Shown: positions 55,794-64,000, numbered from the stretch's first letter. The stretch: DNA of 64,000 nt from Mobilicoccus sp032056465 (GCF_032056465.1 NZ_DAMBCL010000010.1), one strand, 5' to 3'. Notes: generated from the sequence alone by a model not told the origin. A program made the numbers and translations.

Positions 55794-57620
55794 TCAGGTC
55801 GGCGTCGACGTGAGCTGCCGCAGGGCGTCCGTTCCCACGGGTTCGGTCGCGAGCAACGGGACGAGGGCGACGCGGGGCGCCACCTCCCGCACCCGTTGCA
55901 GGTGAGGCCCCTCGGCGAGCGCCCGGGCGGACAGCAGCGGGTCGGTCGTGCCGGTCGCGGCGAGCGAGGCGTTGACGACCCACGCCCACGGGGTGATGCT
56001 CGCGCGGCCGAGGTCGTCGGCGAGGTCGACCGCCTCCTGGACGGGCGTGGCCTCGGGGAGGGTGACGATGACGACTCTCGTGAGGTCCGGATCCTGCAAC
56101 CGCATCAGCGGGGTGGTGACATGCGCCGCGTCGTGAGGGGAGAGGTTGCGCACGATGTCGTGGTGGTAGGACCCGGTCGCGTCCATGAGGAGCAGCGTGT
56201 GGCCGGTGGGCGCGGTGTCGACGACGACGAACTGCCGACGCGCGAGGGAGACGAGGTGGGAGAACTCCCCGAACACCGCGACCTCCTCCGTGCACGGCGA
56301 CAGGAGGTCCTCGGAGAGTCGCGCGCGACCCTCGTCGTCGAGGTGGGCGCCCTTGGTCGCGAGAACCCGTTCCCGGTAGGCGGTCGTCGCGGCGTGCGGA
56401 TCGATCCGGGAGACCGTGATGGTCGCGGCGCGGTCGCTCTCGGCGAGGACGTCGTCGAGGTGGGCGGCCGGGTCGGTCGTCGACAGGTGGACCCGGTGGC
56501 CCTTGTCTGCGAGGGCGACCGCCAGGGCCGCCGCGACGGTGGTCTTGCCGACCCCGCCCTTGCCCATGCACATGACGAGGCCGTGGTCGGCGGAGGCCAG
56601 ATCGTCGACCAGCACGGACAGTCCCGGGAGGTCCGGACGCTCCACCGCGGACGGATCACCCGCGGGGCTGAGGACGGACGTCGCGGTGGTGGAACCGCTC
56701 AGCAACGCGCGCAGGAGGTCGACACCGAGGACCGCGGCGGGACGCAGCGCGACGGTCGTCGTGGGGAGTTCAGTGAGGGGCGCCGGCATCGCACGTATGG
56801 AGTCCTGCTCCCGGGCGTGAACGGCCCGCGCGAGGTCGTCGGCGTCGGGGCCGGGCGCCAGCATCGTCGCGTTGAGGACGAGGTGCTGCCCGGTGATGCC
56901 GACGGCGGCGAGTTCCTCGGCCGTCCGGGCGGCCTCGCGCACGGCGGCGGGTTGGGCGCGGGCCACGAGGACGAGGCGCGTCTGGGACGGGTCGCGCAGT
57001 CGGGCGAGGGCCGCGGCATACGTGCTCCGCGCCTTGTCGAGCCCGGCCATCGGGCCGAGGCAGGACGCATCGCCCCTGCCGGCTTCGAGGAAAGAGGTCC
57101 ACTCCCCGGGCAGTTGCAAGAGCCGGATGGTGTGACCGGTCGGTGCCGTGTCGAAGACGACGTGGTCGTACGGCGCGATGAGGGCGTCGTCGGCGAGGAG
57201 GTCGGTGAACTCGTTGAACGAGGCGATCTCGGTCGTACACGAGCCGGAGAGTTGCTCGGTGATCGTCGCGATCTCGGCCTCCGGGAGCAGGCCGCGCACC
57301 GGACCGACGATCTTTTCGCGGTAGTCCTCCGCGGCGGCCTCGGGGTCGATCTCGATGGCGTCCAGCCCCGGCACGGACGTGATCGGCGTGAGGTGGTTGC
57401 CGATCGTCTGTTCCAGGACCTGGGCGACGTTGGAGGCCGGGTCGGTCGAGACGAGGAGGACGCGTCGTCCCTCGTCGGCGAGACGGACCGCGCTCGCGCA
57501 CGCCAGAGACGTCTTCCCGACGCCGCCCTTGCCCGTGAAGAACACCACGCGCGGGAGGTCGGTGAGGAACGCCGCGGCCATGGGGGTCTCGGTCGCGGGG
57601 GCCATGGTGGCGTCGGACAT
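55794..57620 (-). CDS. arsA: arsenite-stimulated ATPase ArsA, two-domain form
   Basis: 608 residues in two homologous halves. A1 has the P-loop FFTGKGGVGKTS (28-38) and DTAPTGHT (157-164); A2 has MGKGGVGKTTVA (352-363) and a second DTAPTGHT. The three Cys that bind As(III) in the plasmid R773 ATPase have counterparts here: SGSCTTE (Cys128), DASCLGP (Cys187) and SPCTEE (Cys443). It would energise arsenite export with a membrane pump, but none is in this window. ATG 57620 lies three bases after the arsC-arsD stop. Confidence 0.95.
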   Translation of the reverse strand: MSDATMAPATETPMAAAFLTDLPRVVFFTGKGGVGKTSLACASAVRLADEGRRVLLVSTDPASNVAQVLEQTIGNHLTPITSVPGLDAIEIDPEAAAEDYREKIVGPVRGLLPEAEIATITEQLSGSCTTEIASFNEFTDLLADDALIAPYDHVVFDTAPTGHTIRLLQLPGEWTSFLEAGRGDASCLGPMAGLDKARSTYAAALARLRDPSQTRLVLVARAQPAAVREAARTAEELAAVGITGQHLVLNATMLAPGPDADDLARAVHAREQDSIRAMPAPLTELPTTTVALRPAAVLGVDLLRALLSGSTTATSVLSPAGDPSAVERPDLPGLSVLVDDLASADHGLVMCMGKGGVGKTTVAAALAVALADKGHRVHLSTTDPAAHLDDVLAESDRAATITVSRIDPHAATTAYRERVLATKGAHLDDEGRARLSEDLLSPCTEEVAVFGEFSHLVSLARRQFVVVDTAPTGHTLLLMDATGSYHHDIVRNLSPHDAAHVTTPLMRLQDPDLTRVVIVTLPEATPVQEAVDLADDLGRASITPWAWVVNASLAATGTTDPLLSARALAEGPHLQRVREVAPRVALVPLLATEPVGTDALRQLTSTPT

Positions 57621-57623
57621 CGG

Positions 57624-58526
57624 TCAGCAGCATCCGGGAGTCGTGGTGGTGCCGCTGCAGCAGCCGCCGGACCCCGAGGCGGGCGCGAGTCCGAGGTCGG
57701 GCCCGTGCGTCTGCGGGGCGTCACCGGTCGGCCCGGAGGCGGCGATCGCACCGGCATCTGCGCGACCGGAGAGGCGCAGGAGCTCGGCGCGGTCGGGGTA
57801 CCGGCCGGTCGCGACGGTGACCCCGTCGACGAGGACGAGCGGCAGACCCGCCGATCCCGCCACCTGGAGGAAGGCCGCGACCGGAGGCTCCGCGGCGAAG
57901 GCGCCCGGATCGTTCGCGAGGTTGTGCCGATCGATGTCGATGCCCATGCCCTGCAGGTGTGCGAGGTCGGCGGTGAACGTCACGAGCGCCTCGTCCACAT
58001 CCGGCCCGCACACGCCGGTGTTGCAGCACAGGGCGGGCTCGTAGACCCGGATCCGTGGGCCGGAGGGGGTGTCCCGCGGGCCCGTCGCCGCGTTCTCCGG
58101 CGCCCCGTCCTCGCGGGTGAGGTCGGCGTACAGGGCGTGGACGCGGGCGTCGATGTCGTCGCGCACCAGCCTCATCCGGTCCATCCCGTCGATGCCCCGC
58201 AGCGAGGGCTCGTCGATCTCCCAGGTCTCGATCGTGCCGCGCATGCCGGGCATCGGCTCCACGACCGCCTCGGATCCCAGCACGACGACGCGGTCGGCCC
58301 CGGCCAGAACCGCGGGATCGATGGCCTGGGGCCTCTCCCCCACCATCGAGGCGCCGACCTCGACCATGGCGGCCTCGGACTCGCGGTTGAGCGACGAGCC
58401 GGGCTTCGTGCCGGCCGATGACACCGCGACGGTGTCACCGGCGAGCCGCCGCATGAGCGCCGCGGCCATCTGCGACTTCCCGCCGTTCTTCACACAGACG
58501 AACAGCACCGACGGACGCTTCGACAT
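57624..58526 (-). CDS. arsD: ArsC-ArsD fusion: arsenate reductase-like domain plus arsenite metallochaperone
   Basis: 300 residues. Residues 1-140 are a low-molecular-weight-phosphatase-type arsenate reductase; VLFVCVKNGGKSQMAAAL holds nucleophile Cys11, but the loop is C-x5-K-S where the Arg is normally invariant. Residues 158-250 are ArsD: VYEPALCCNTGVCG with Cys167, 168 and 173, and LPLVLVDGVTVATGRYP. The C-terminus GGCCSG...PGCC has two vicinal Cys pairs, as in long ArsD proteins. One chain could reduce arsenate and hand arsenite to ArsA, encoded three bases downstream. ATG 58526 was chosen over upstream in-frame codons because similarity starts at KRPSVLF. Confidence 0.92.
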   Translation of the reverse strand: MSKRPSVLFVCVKNGGKSQMAAALMRRLAGDTVAVSSAGTKPGSSLNRESEAAMVEVGASMVGERPQAIDPAVLAGADRVVVLGSEAVVEPMPGMRGTIETWEIDEPSLRGIDGMDRMRLVRDDIDARVHALYADLTREDGAPENAATGPRDTPSGPRIRVYEPALCCNTGVCGPDVDEALVTFTADLAHLQGMGIDIDRHNLANDPGAFAAEPPVAAFLQVAGSAGLPLVLVDGVTVATGRYPDRAELLRLSGRADAGAIAASGPTGDAPQTHGPDLGLAPASGSGGCCSGTTTTPGCC

Positions 58527-58544
58527 CTCCAGCCCTCTCGACGT

Positions 58545-58560
58545 ATCGACGATCATCGAT
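58545..58560. promoter_or_regulatory. candidate ArsR operator
   Basis: A 16-bp dyad ATCGACGATCATCGAT (14 of 16 positions symmetric) next to the AT-rich run AAAAAACTTAA in the 89-bp divergent space between arsC-arsD and arsR. Confidence 0.5.
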
Positions 58561-58580
58561 AAAAAACTTAACGCCATACA

Positions 58581-58609
58581 TGGACGTCTGTCAATACGAT
58601 CAGTACGGT
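58581..58609 (+). promoter_or_regulatory. arsR promoter (-35 and -10), leaderless
   Basis: TGGACG (58581-58586), a 17-bp spacer and TACGGT (58604-58609), 6 nt before ATG 58616. Confidence 0.5.
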
Positions 58610-58615
58610 GGGGCT

Positions 58616-59008
58616 ATGTCGACCCGCCACGCTCCGACCGATGACGCAGCGGACGACGCGTCGGCCGTCGACGAGGTCTGCTGCCCGGGTGCGGAGTGCG
58701 ACCTGCTCGCAGCGTCCGAGGCGCAGGCACTCGCCGTGGTCTTCAAGGCGCTGTCCGACCCCACCCGCGTGCGCCTGTTGCGATACATCGCCGCCTCCGT
58801 GGCCGGCACCGCCTGCGCGTGCCACCTCCCCGACGCCCTCGGCATCTCACAACCGACCCTGTCGTTCCACATGGCCAAGCTGCACGACGCGGGACTCGTG
58901 ACCCGCGAGAAGCGTGGCCGGTGGGTGCACTGGACCGTCCGCCCGGAAGCACTCCACGACGTCCGCGCCTTCCTCGACCTCCCACCGGCGGACGCCACCT
59001 GCTGCTGA
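58616..59008 (+). CDS. arsR: ArsR-family arsenic-responsive repressor
   Basis: 130 residues, winged helix-turn-helix. FKALSDPTRVRLLRYIAA is the family entry, ALGISQPTLSFHMAKLHDAG the recognition helix, GRWVHWTVRPEAL the wing. Candidate As(III) ligands are the pair in ACACHL before the recognition helix, with further Cys pairs at the N-terminus (EVCCPGAEC) and C-terminus (ATCC). Divergent from the arsC-arsD and arsA genes, which it should repress along with itself. Confidence 0.94.
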   Translation: MSTRHAPTDDAADDASAVDEVCCPGAECDLLAASEAQALAVVFKALSDPTRVRLLRYIAASVAGTACACHLPDALGISQPTLSFHMAKLHDAGLVTREKRGRWVHWTVRPEALHDVRAFLDLPPADATCC

Positions 59009-59226
59009 GGACAGGTCGTCCAGGGACGGGGATGACCGCACCCTCGTGTGCGGGGCGGTCGACGGCGGCCCACACGATCGAGCGGCGCGTTCCTATACCG
59101 ACCGGCCCAGCCGCGGCCCCGATGCGCCCGACGACGCAGGTGACGACGCGGCCGGGTGGTCGTCCTGGCGACCACCTCACCGCATCCTTTCCTGCGATCT
59201 CACGAGGCGCCGCCAGGTGCGGCGCG

Positions 59227-59499
59227 TCAGTGGTGGTGACACCTCCCGTGCACGCCACCGCAGGTCCCATGCCGACGGAGGGCGCAGGGCGGCACGCTCT
59301 GCCGGCGCACCTTCAGGGCGAGGATCACCAGGCACCCCACCATCACGACGGCCGCCTTGACCCCCAGCACCTGGACCGCGGTGAGAGTGACTCGCAGCGA
59401 GGTGACCAGCAGGACGACGGCGATGACACCCCCGCCGGAGGCGACGAAGGGACCGGGCGTGAACGGGAACGACATCTCGAACGGGCTCTCGACGGACAT
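59227..59499 (-). CDS. small membrane protein with Cys/His-rich C-terminus
   Basis: 90 residues. Two hydrophobic helices (about 22-40 and 45-64, GGGVIAVVLLVTSLRVTL and GVKAAVVMVGCLVILAL) follow a short Phe/Pro-rich lead. The tail contains CALRRHGTCGGVHGRCHHH, a possible metal-binding end. AGAGGAG lies five bases before ATG 59499, which supports a real gene. No family recognised. It sits just after arsR in convergent orientation; a metal-related role is only a guess. Confidence 0.6.
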   Translation of the reverse strand: MSVESPFEMSFPFTPGPFVASGGGVIAVVLLVTSLRVTLTAVQVLGVKAAVVMVGCLVILALKVRRQSVPPCALRRHGTCGGVHGRCHHH

Positions 59500-59843
59500 G
59501 GTGGCTCCTCTGCTCGACGGGTGCCGGTGGTCACCGGCCTTCCACGTACTCGACGCACTCGGTCGCGCCGCCACCCGACCACCGAGCAGCGGCCCGCCCT
59601 GTCACCAGCTCTCGTCGCCGCCTCCGGGGTGGTCGCCCCGACGGACGGCGGTCTTCCGCGTTCTCACTGTCGCGGTTCCGGCGGCGTAGGAAAAGGGCCG
59701 CGGTGATCGCCCGTTCGGGGGACATCGCCGAGCGCGCCGCGTCGTCGCCGAACGAGCCGGGGCCCGCCGCATGTGGCCACCCTGGATGAAAATCACCCGA
59801 ACGGAAGCTGGGCGAAGACACCCGCAACGCGGACAATCTCGCC
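59500..59843. other. 344-bp divergent gap
   Basis: Between the small membrane protein gene and the response regulator. Frames here are short and low complexity. GACAAT at 59829-59834, 9 nt before the ATG at 59844, is a weak -10 candidate. Confidence 0.35.
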
Positions 59844-60512
59844 ATGGACACGCTGCGGTTGGCGGTCGTCGACGACCACCCCGCGATCCTCCACGGAGTG
59901 GTCGAAGCCCTGGCCGGGTACCTCACCTGCACGATCGACGCGATCGTCGCCCGCGACCTTGCCCAACTCATCGTCGCCGCGGGGACCTACGGGGTCGATC
60001 TCGTCCTGTTGGACATCCAGCTCGGAGACGGGTCCGACCCGGCCGACAACGTCGAGACGCTCCGCCGACGGGGATGGCCGGTCCTGCTGTTCACCCAGGA
60101 GGTGAGGCTGCGCATCATCGCCTCGTGCCTGGCGGCCGGTGCGCTGGGGATCGTCGGCAAGCACGAGGAGCTCTCGGAGCTCGCGAGGGCCGTCCGCCAC
60201 GTCGTCGACGGCGAGCCCTACCTGTCGGACATCTGGGCGGCCGCCCTCGACAACGACGCCGGTTGGCAGAGCCCGCACCTCTCCGCGAGGGAGCAGGAGG
60301 CGCTGCGCCTCTACGCGACCGGTCTGCCGCTCAAGTCCGTCGCCCGTCGCATGATCGTCACGCCGGACACCGTCAAGGAGTATCTGCTCCGGGTGCGGCG
60401 CAAGTACACCGAGCTCGGTCGCCAGGCGGGCACGAAGACCGACCTGTACATGCGGGCCGTCGAGGACGGCTTCCTCCCCCCTCCGGACGAGCCCCACATC
60501 GACCTGCGATGA
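59844..60512 (+). CDS. LuxR-type response regulator
   Basis: 222 residues. Receiver: LRLAVVDDHPAILHGV with the acidic pair, VDLVLLDIQLGDGSDP with phospho-acceptor Asp, GIVGKHEELSEL with the conserved Lys. Output: LSAREQEALRLYATGLPLKSV and TPDTVKEYLLRVRRKY form a LuxR helix-turn-helix. Its stop overlaps the sensor kinase start by 4 nt, so the pair is co-translated. Regulon unknown. Confidence 0.9.
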   Translation: MDTLRLAVVDDHPAILHGVVEALAGYLTCTIDAIVARDLAQLIVAAGTYGVDLVLLDIQLGDGSDPADNVETLRRRGWPVLLFTQEVRLRIIASCLAAGALGIVGKHEELSELARAVRHVVDGEPYLSDIWAAALDNDAGWQSPHLSAREQEALRLYATGLPLKSVARRMIVTPDTVKEYLLRVRRKYTELGRQAGTKTDLYMRAVEDGFLPPPDEPHIDLR

Positions 60513-62755
60513 CCACCCGCATCCTCGACCGCGCCGTCATCGGCGTCGGCATCTGCCTCGCGGCGCTGTCAGTACTCACCACCGTCGTCCAACTGATCGC
60601 GCTCGAGGACGTCCGGGTGGGGGACCTCGCCGCGGTGGCGTTCGTCACCGCGGCCATCGGGGTGGCGACACTCGACCTCCTCCGGGGTCGGCGATCCAGC
60701 ACCGCGCTCGGCGTCTACGCCGTGGCGGGACTCGTCGTCATGCCGCTGGCGTTGCTGGTCCCTCGGCCCGGTCCTGGATCCGTCTACCCGCCTCTCATGT
60801 ACCTCGCCGCCCCGGCGGTCGCCGTGAGCGTGCTGCTGTTCCGCCGCTGGGAGTGGGCGGTGCTGGTGCATGCCCTCGTCGTCCCCTTCCTCCGGGCGCC
60901 CGTCGTCGGCTGGCCGCAGGCGTTGTTGGAGACGCTCGCGCACAGCAACACGATGGTCGCGATCCGGGTCGGGCGCTCGATGCTCTACGAGGCGGCGACC
61001 GACGTCGAGGCGGCGTCGCGGCGGCTGTGGCGCGCGCAGGAGGATCTCGCCCGAGCGGCGGCTCGACTCGACGAGCAGGAGCGGTGGAAGGGCATCGTCC
61101 ACGACAAGATCCTCGGCTCGCTCCGGTTGGTGGGCCGGGCCACGAGCGCGGAGTCCGACCGTCACGCGCGGCTTCTCGCGGCAGAGGCGGTCGACGCGTT
61201 GACCGCCCGGTCCCGCTCCACCGAGGAGATCGCCCTCGATGAGCACATCCTCCACCTCGGCGCCCGGTTGGGGCTCGACCTCGACCTCGACGTGCGCGGC
61301 ACCTGCTCGGACCCCGACGTCACCGACGCACTGGCGCGCGCCGCAGAAGCCGCCCTCACCAATGTCGCCCTGCACTCCGGTGAGTGTCGCGCACGCGTCG
61401 TCGGCGCGGTGGACGAGGTCGCCGCCGAAGTGACCATCACCGACGCCGGCGCGGGGTTCGACCCGCGCATGGTGTCCCCCCGCGGACTGGGCCTCACCCA
61501 CGGCATCGAGAGCCGCATGAACGCCGTCGGCGGGACGGCCTCCGTCGTCTCGTCCCCCGGCGCCGGGACCACCGTCACGCTGAGATGGCGGAGATCGGAC
61601 TCCCTGCGCGTGGCCGCCACCCACGGCTGGGACCGCAGCCGGTACTGGCCGGCCATCGGCTGCGGCACCGTCGCGCTCGTCGTCCCGCTGTGGATCGGGG
61701 CCCTCAACCTCCGCCACTTCCGTTCTCCGCCGACCGTCCTCGCGGCCATGGCGGTGGTCGTCATCACGACCGCGTTGCTCGCCTTCCTGCCCACGCGTCA
61801 CGCCTGGGCCTCGTGGGTCATCGTCGGGGTGCAGGCCCTCACCGTCGGCGTCCTCGGGTCGCTGCTCCTGCACCCGGAGGTCGACGACTGGCGGTACTGG
61901 TTCATCCCGGGCCTCATCGCCCCCCTGGCCGCCCTGTCGCTGAGGTGGCCGGTCGCGACGGCGCCGGCGCTCGTCGTGCTGGCGGCGATCGCCCTCGTCA
62001 CCGCGCACGCCGGGCAGGGACGAATCCACCTGTCCAGCATCGACTCCGGCCTCACGGCGGTGGTCGCCCACCTCATCCCCTTCCTCGGCGTTCGTGGCGC
62101 GCTGCGCTCGACGACGCTCCGAATCGCCGAGCGGGACTCCCGGCGGGGGTATGCCCGACTCGCCGCGGCGGCGGCCGATGCGCGAGTCGGGCACATCGCC
62201 TCCCGGGCGCGGCGCCTCGACGCGGCGGTGGTCCCGATCCTGCAGGACCTCGCGGACGGGGTGGAGCTGACCCCGGATCTCCGCTCGCGGTGCCTGACCC
62301 TGGAACGCACCATTCGGGACGAACTGCTCGCGGATTCCCTTCTCGACGACGACCTGCGGGCCGCCATCGCCGCGGCCCGGACGCGCGGGGTGATCGTCGA
62401 GCTCGTGGTCGAGGGTCGGCGTGGGGCCGTCGAAGTCTTCCGGCGCCTCGTCGGCATCGTCGTCGGAGCCGCTCCGTCGGGGAGCACCGTCCGGGCCCGC
62501 TACCGTGCCGACGCGACGGGGCGCATCGGATCCCTCGCCGTCATCGACGCGCCCGGGCGGGCGCGGTGGGTGCGGCAGGCGGAGCGGCAGGCTCGAGCCG
62601 CGATCCGGACGAGTGACGAGCTGGAGGTCACTGCCGACGAGAACACCGTGCTCTGGCTGCTTTCCGGCGCCCTCGACGGTGCACCCGAGGTCCCGACCCC
62701 CCGCACCCCACTCGACTCACGACCCCTCCCCGCCGGGCCGTGGGCGAGACCGTGA
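60509..62755 (+). CDS. double-module sensor histidine kinase
   Basis: 748 residues in two repeats of membrane domain plus kinase-like domain. Module 1: about five helices (8-125), DHp helix with WKGIVHDKILGSLRL (His198), N box ALTNVALHSG, G1 TDAGAGFDP, G2 GLGLTHG. Module 2: five or six helices (about 380-525), then a DHp-like coiled region (GHIASRARRLDAAVVPILQDL) and an ATPase-like region without N or G boxes (GVIVELVVEGRRGAVEVF). Module 2 looks catalytically dead and may act as a sensor or dimer partner. ATG 60509 overlaps its response regulator. Confidence 0.85.
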   Translation: MTTRILDRAVIGVGICLAALSVLTTVVQLIALEDVRVGDLAAVAFVTAAIGVATLDLLRGRRSSTALGVYAVAGLVVMPLALLVPRPGPGSVYPPLMYLAAPAVAVSVLLFRRWEWAVLVHALVVPFLRAPVVGWPQALLETLAHSNTMVAIRVGRSMLYEAATDVEAASRRLWRAQEDLARAAARLDEQERWKGIVHDKILGSLRLVGRATSAESDRHARLLAAEAVDALTARSRSTEEIALDEHILHLGARLGLDLDLDVRGTCSDPDVTDALARAAEAALTNVALHSGECRARVVGAVDEVAAEVTITDAGAGFDPRMVSPRGLGLTHGIESRMNAVGGTASVVSSPGAGTTVTLRWRRSDSLRVAATHGWDRSRYWPAIGCGTVALVVPLWIGALNLRHFRSPPTVLAAMAVVVITTALLAFLPTRHAWASWVIVGVQALTVGVLGSLLLHPEVDDWRYWFIPGLIAPLAALSLRWPVATAPALVVLAAIALVTAHAGQGRIHLSSIDSGLTAVVAHLIPFLGVRGALRSTTLRIAERDSRRGYARLAAAAADARVGHIASRARRLDAAVVPILQDLADGVELTPDLRSRCLTLERTIRDELLADSLLDDDLRAAIAAARTRGVIVELVVEGRRGAVEVFRRLVGIVVGAAPSGSTVRARYRADATGRIGSLAVIDAPGRARWVRQAERQARAAIRTSDELEVTADENTVLWLLSGALDGAPEVPTPRTPLDSRPLPAGPWARP

Positions 62756-62911
62756 CGCGAGTCTCCCGGCCCGACCGGAGTCGTCGCACGTCGGGGCCGG
62801 TTGACACGGCTCCCCCGGAACGAGGCAGGTGTCGATGCGGACGCGACCCGCGATCCGGGCAGGGGTGCCGGTGAGGCGACGGACGACGGACGACGGGTCG
62901 AGACTGAGGAC

Positions 62912-64000
62912 ATGAGGTCCTTGACGGGTCGGACTCCGCCGGTGGGAGTCCTGGCGGCGCTGGGCGCGGCCGTGTTGTTCGGTGCGGGGACGCCGGTGTC
63001 GAAGACGCTCCTCGGCGCGACGAGCCCGTGGATGCTCGCGGGGGTGCTCTACACGGCCTCGGGGGTCGCCCTGTGGGCCTATCGGCGGGGTCGGCGCGCT
63101 CCCGCCGTGCGACTCCCCCGTACCGACCGCGCCGCCCTGGCCGGGGCGGTGATCTCCGGCGGCATGATCGGGCCGGTCCTGCTCATGTCCGGGCTGGCGA
63201 GGATGCCCGCATCCGGGGCATCGCTGCTGCTCAACGCCGAGGGCGTCCTCACCGCGCTCATCGCGTGGGTCCTGTTCCGAGAGAGCACCGATCGCCGCAT
63301 CGTCACCGGCTTCGCCCTCATCGCGGCGGGAGCGGTCGTCCTCAGCCGACCGGGGCAGGCGACGTTCGCGGGCGCGGTCACCGTGCTCGCCGTCCTCGGG
63401 GCGTGCCTCGCCGGGGGCATGGACAACAACCTCACCGGCCGCCTCTCCCTCACCGATGCCACGTGGCTCGCGATGATCAAGGGTCTCGTCGCCGGCCCGG
63501 TCAACCTCGCCCTCGCCGTGATGCTGGGCGCACGATGGCCGGGAGCCGGAGTCCTCGCCGCGGGGGCGGCCGTCGGCGTCCTCGCGTACGGGGTGAGCCG
63601 CGCGCTGTTCATCGTCGGCATGCGCCACCTCGGCACCGCGCGGGCCGGGGCCTACTTCGCGGTCGCGCCGTTCTTCGGGGCCGTGCTCGCAGTGGCGACC
63701 GGCGAGCCCGTGACGCCCCCGCTCCTGATCGCCGGTGTCCTCATGGCCGCAGGCGTGTGGCTCCACGTCACCGAGCGGCACGACCACGAGCACACCCACA
63801 CCCCGATCACCCACACTCACGCCCACCGCCACGACGACCTGCATCACGACCACGTCCATCTCGACGACGCGCGTCTCGGCCATGGTCATCGCGAGCACGT
63901 CCATCCCGACCAGGGTGATCCGGAGCGGACGCGCGACGGACGCACACGTGTCTCCCAGACGCGCGACGGGAGGGCACGCGACGCCACGACGGCCTCCGGC
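62912..64000 (+). CDS. EamA/DMT-family transporter with His-rich tail (3' end beyond window)
   Basis: 363 residues are visible and the frame is still open at the window edge. Ten hydrophobic helices fill residues 10-285, in two EamA halves: VLAALGAAVLFGAGTPVSK and AGAVISGGMIGPVLLMSGLA begin the first, AGAYFAVAPFFGAVLAV lies in the second. A cytosolic tail of about 55 residues follows with over fifteen His (HDHEHTHTPITHTHAHRHDD and more), then an Arg/Thr/Asp-rich end. DMT transporters with this kind of tail occur near metal genes, so metal sensing or transport is likely but unproven. ATG 62912 with GAGGA upstream. Confidence 0.88.
   Translation, partial: MRSLTGRTPPVGVLAALGAAVLFGAGTPVSKTLLGATSPWMLAGVLYTASGVALWAYRRGRRAPAVRLPRTDRAALAGAVISGGMIGPVLLMSGLARMPASGASLLLNAEGVLTALIAWVLFRESTDRRIVTGFALIAAGAVVLSRPGQATFAGAVTVLAVLGACLAGGMDNNLTGRLSLTDATWLAMIKGLVAGPVNLALAVMLGARWPGAGVLAAGAAVGVLAYGVSRALFIVGMRHLGTARAGAYFAVAPFFGAVLAVATGEPVTPPLLIAGVLMAAGVWLHVTERHDHEHTHTPITHTHAHRHDDLHHDHVHLDDARLGHGHREHVHPDQGDPERTRDGRTRVSQTRDGRARDATTASG

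Overview
The window is a chromosomal segment of a high-GC Gram-positive actinobacterium. Dense C/G-ending codons, GTG and TTG starts, frequent 4-nt ATGA/GTGA gene overlaps, an aa3/bc1 respiratory cluster with a diheme QcrC, and a PASTA kinase next to a class II DAHP synthase all point that way. The style of the proteins (MacS-like kinase, DEDDh-UvrC fusion, BluB-CobT fusion) fits Micrococcales of the Dermatophilaceae/Intrasporangiaceae kind, but I cannot fix the genus. From memory of Mycobacterium tuberculosis, the backbone follows the order aroG, acyltransferase, SRPBCC, fadD15, DEDDh/UvrC exonuclease, trpD, ctaE-qcrCAB, ctaF, ctaC, adoK, HesB protein, glycerate kinase, DUF3043, cobT. The core is therefore old actinobacterial synteny with local insertions.

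Layout. 1-11.6 kb: end of a PASTA Ser/Thr kinase, a YedY-like molybdoenzyme, class II DAHP synthase, a two-component pair, a PlsC acyltransferase with an odd repetitive tail, a membrane protein, a four-gene operon (SRPBCC, a CxxC protein, two ROK kinases) and a divergent long-chain acyl-CoA synthetase. 11.6-18 kb: a lipoprotein-like zinc protease, a small Cys-rich protein, an exonuclease/UvrC fusion, a stand-alone RAM domain, trpD and an orphan receiver. 18.4-28.2 kb: the cytochrome bc1-aa3 supercomplex genes in two convergent blocks (ctaE-qcrC-qcrA-qcrB on +, ctaC-ctaD-ctaF on -), with a small metallopeptidase and an L,D-transpeptidase between them. 28.5-34.9 kb: aat, adenosine kinase, an ErpA-like protein, glycerate kinase, M20 dipeptidase, DUF3043 and a 69-residue protein.

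34.9-36.9 kb is a small decayed or accessory islet: a Nudix remnant beside a 9-G run, a deleted and frameshifted P-loop kinase pseudogene, and a formylglycine-generating-enzyme-like gene bracketed by perfect 32-bp direct repeats.

36.9-55.6 kb carries cobalamin synthesis: cobA, a bluB-cobT fusion, cobC/D and cobB behind one cobalamin riboswitch, then cobO, and a ChlI/ChlD-type chelatase with cobN behind a second riboswitch. A YihY/BrkB protein, an SGNH hydrolase, a secreted NPCBM-like protein and a homocysteine methyltransferase lie among them. 55.7-59.5 kb is an arsenic module: two-domain ArsA, an ArsC-ArsD fusion and divergent ArsR, with no efflux pump in view. 59.8-62.8 kb is a two-component system with an unusual double-module sensor. 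The window ends inside an EamA transporter with a His-rich tail.

A pervasive regulatory feature is leaderless initiation. About eleven genes have a TAnnnT-like -10 hexamer 6-7 nt before an ATG or GTG, leaving no room for a 5' UTR. No tRNA, rRNA, CRISPR array, insertion sequence or prophage gene was recognised.
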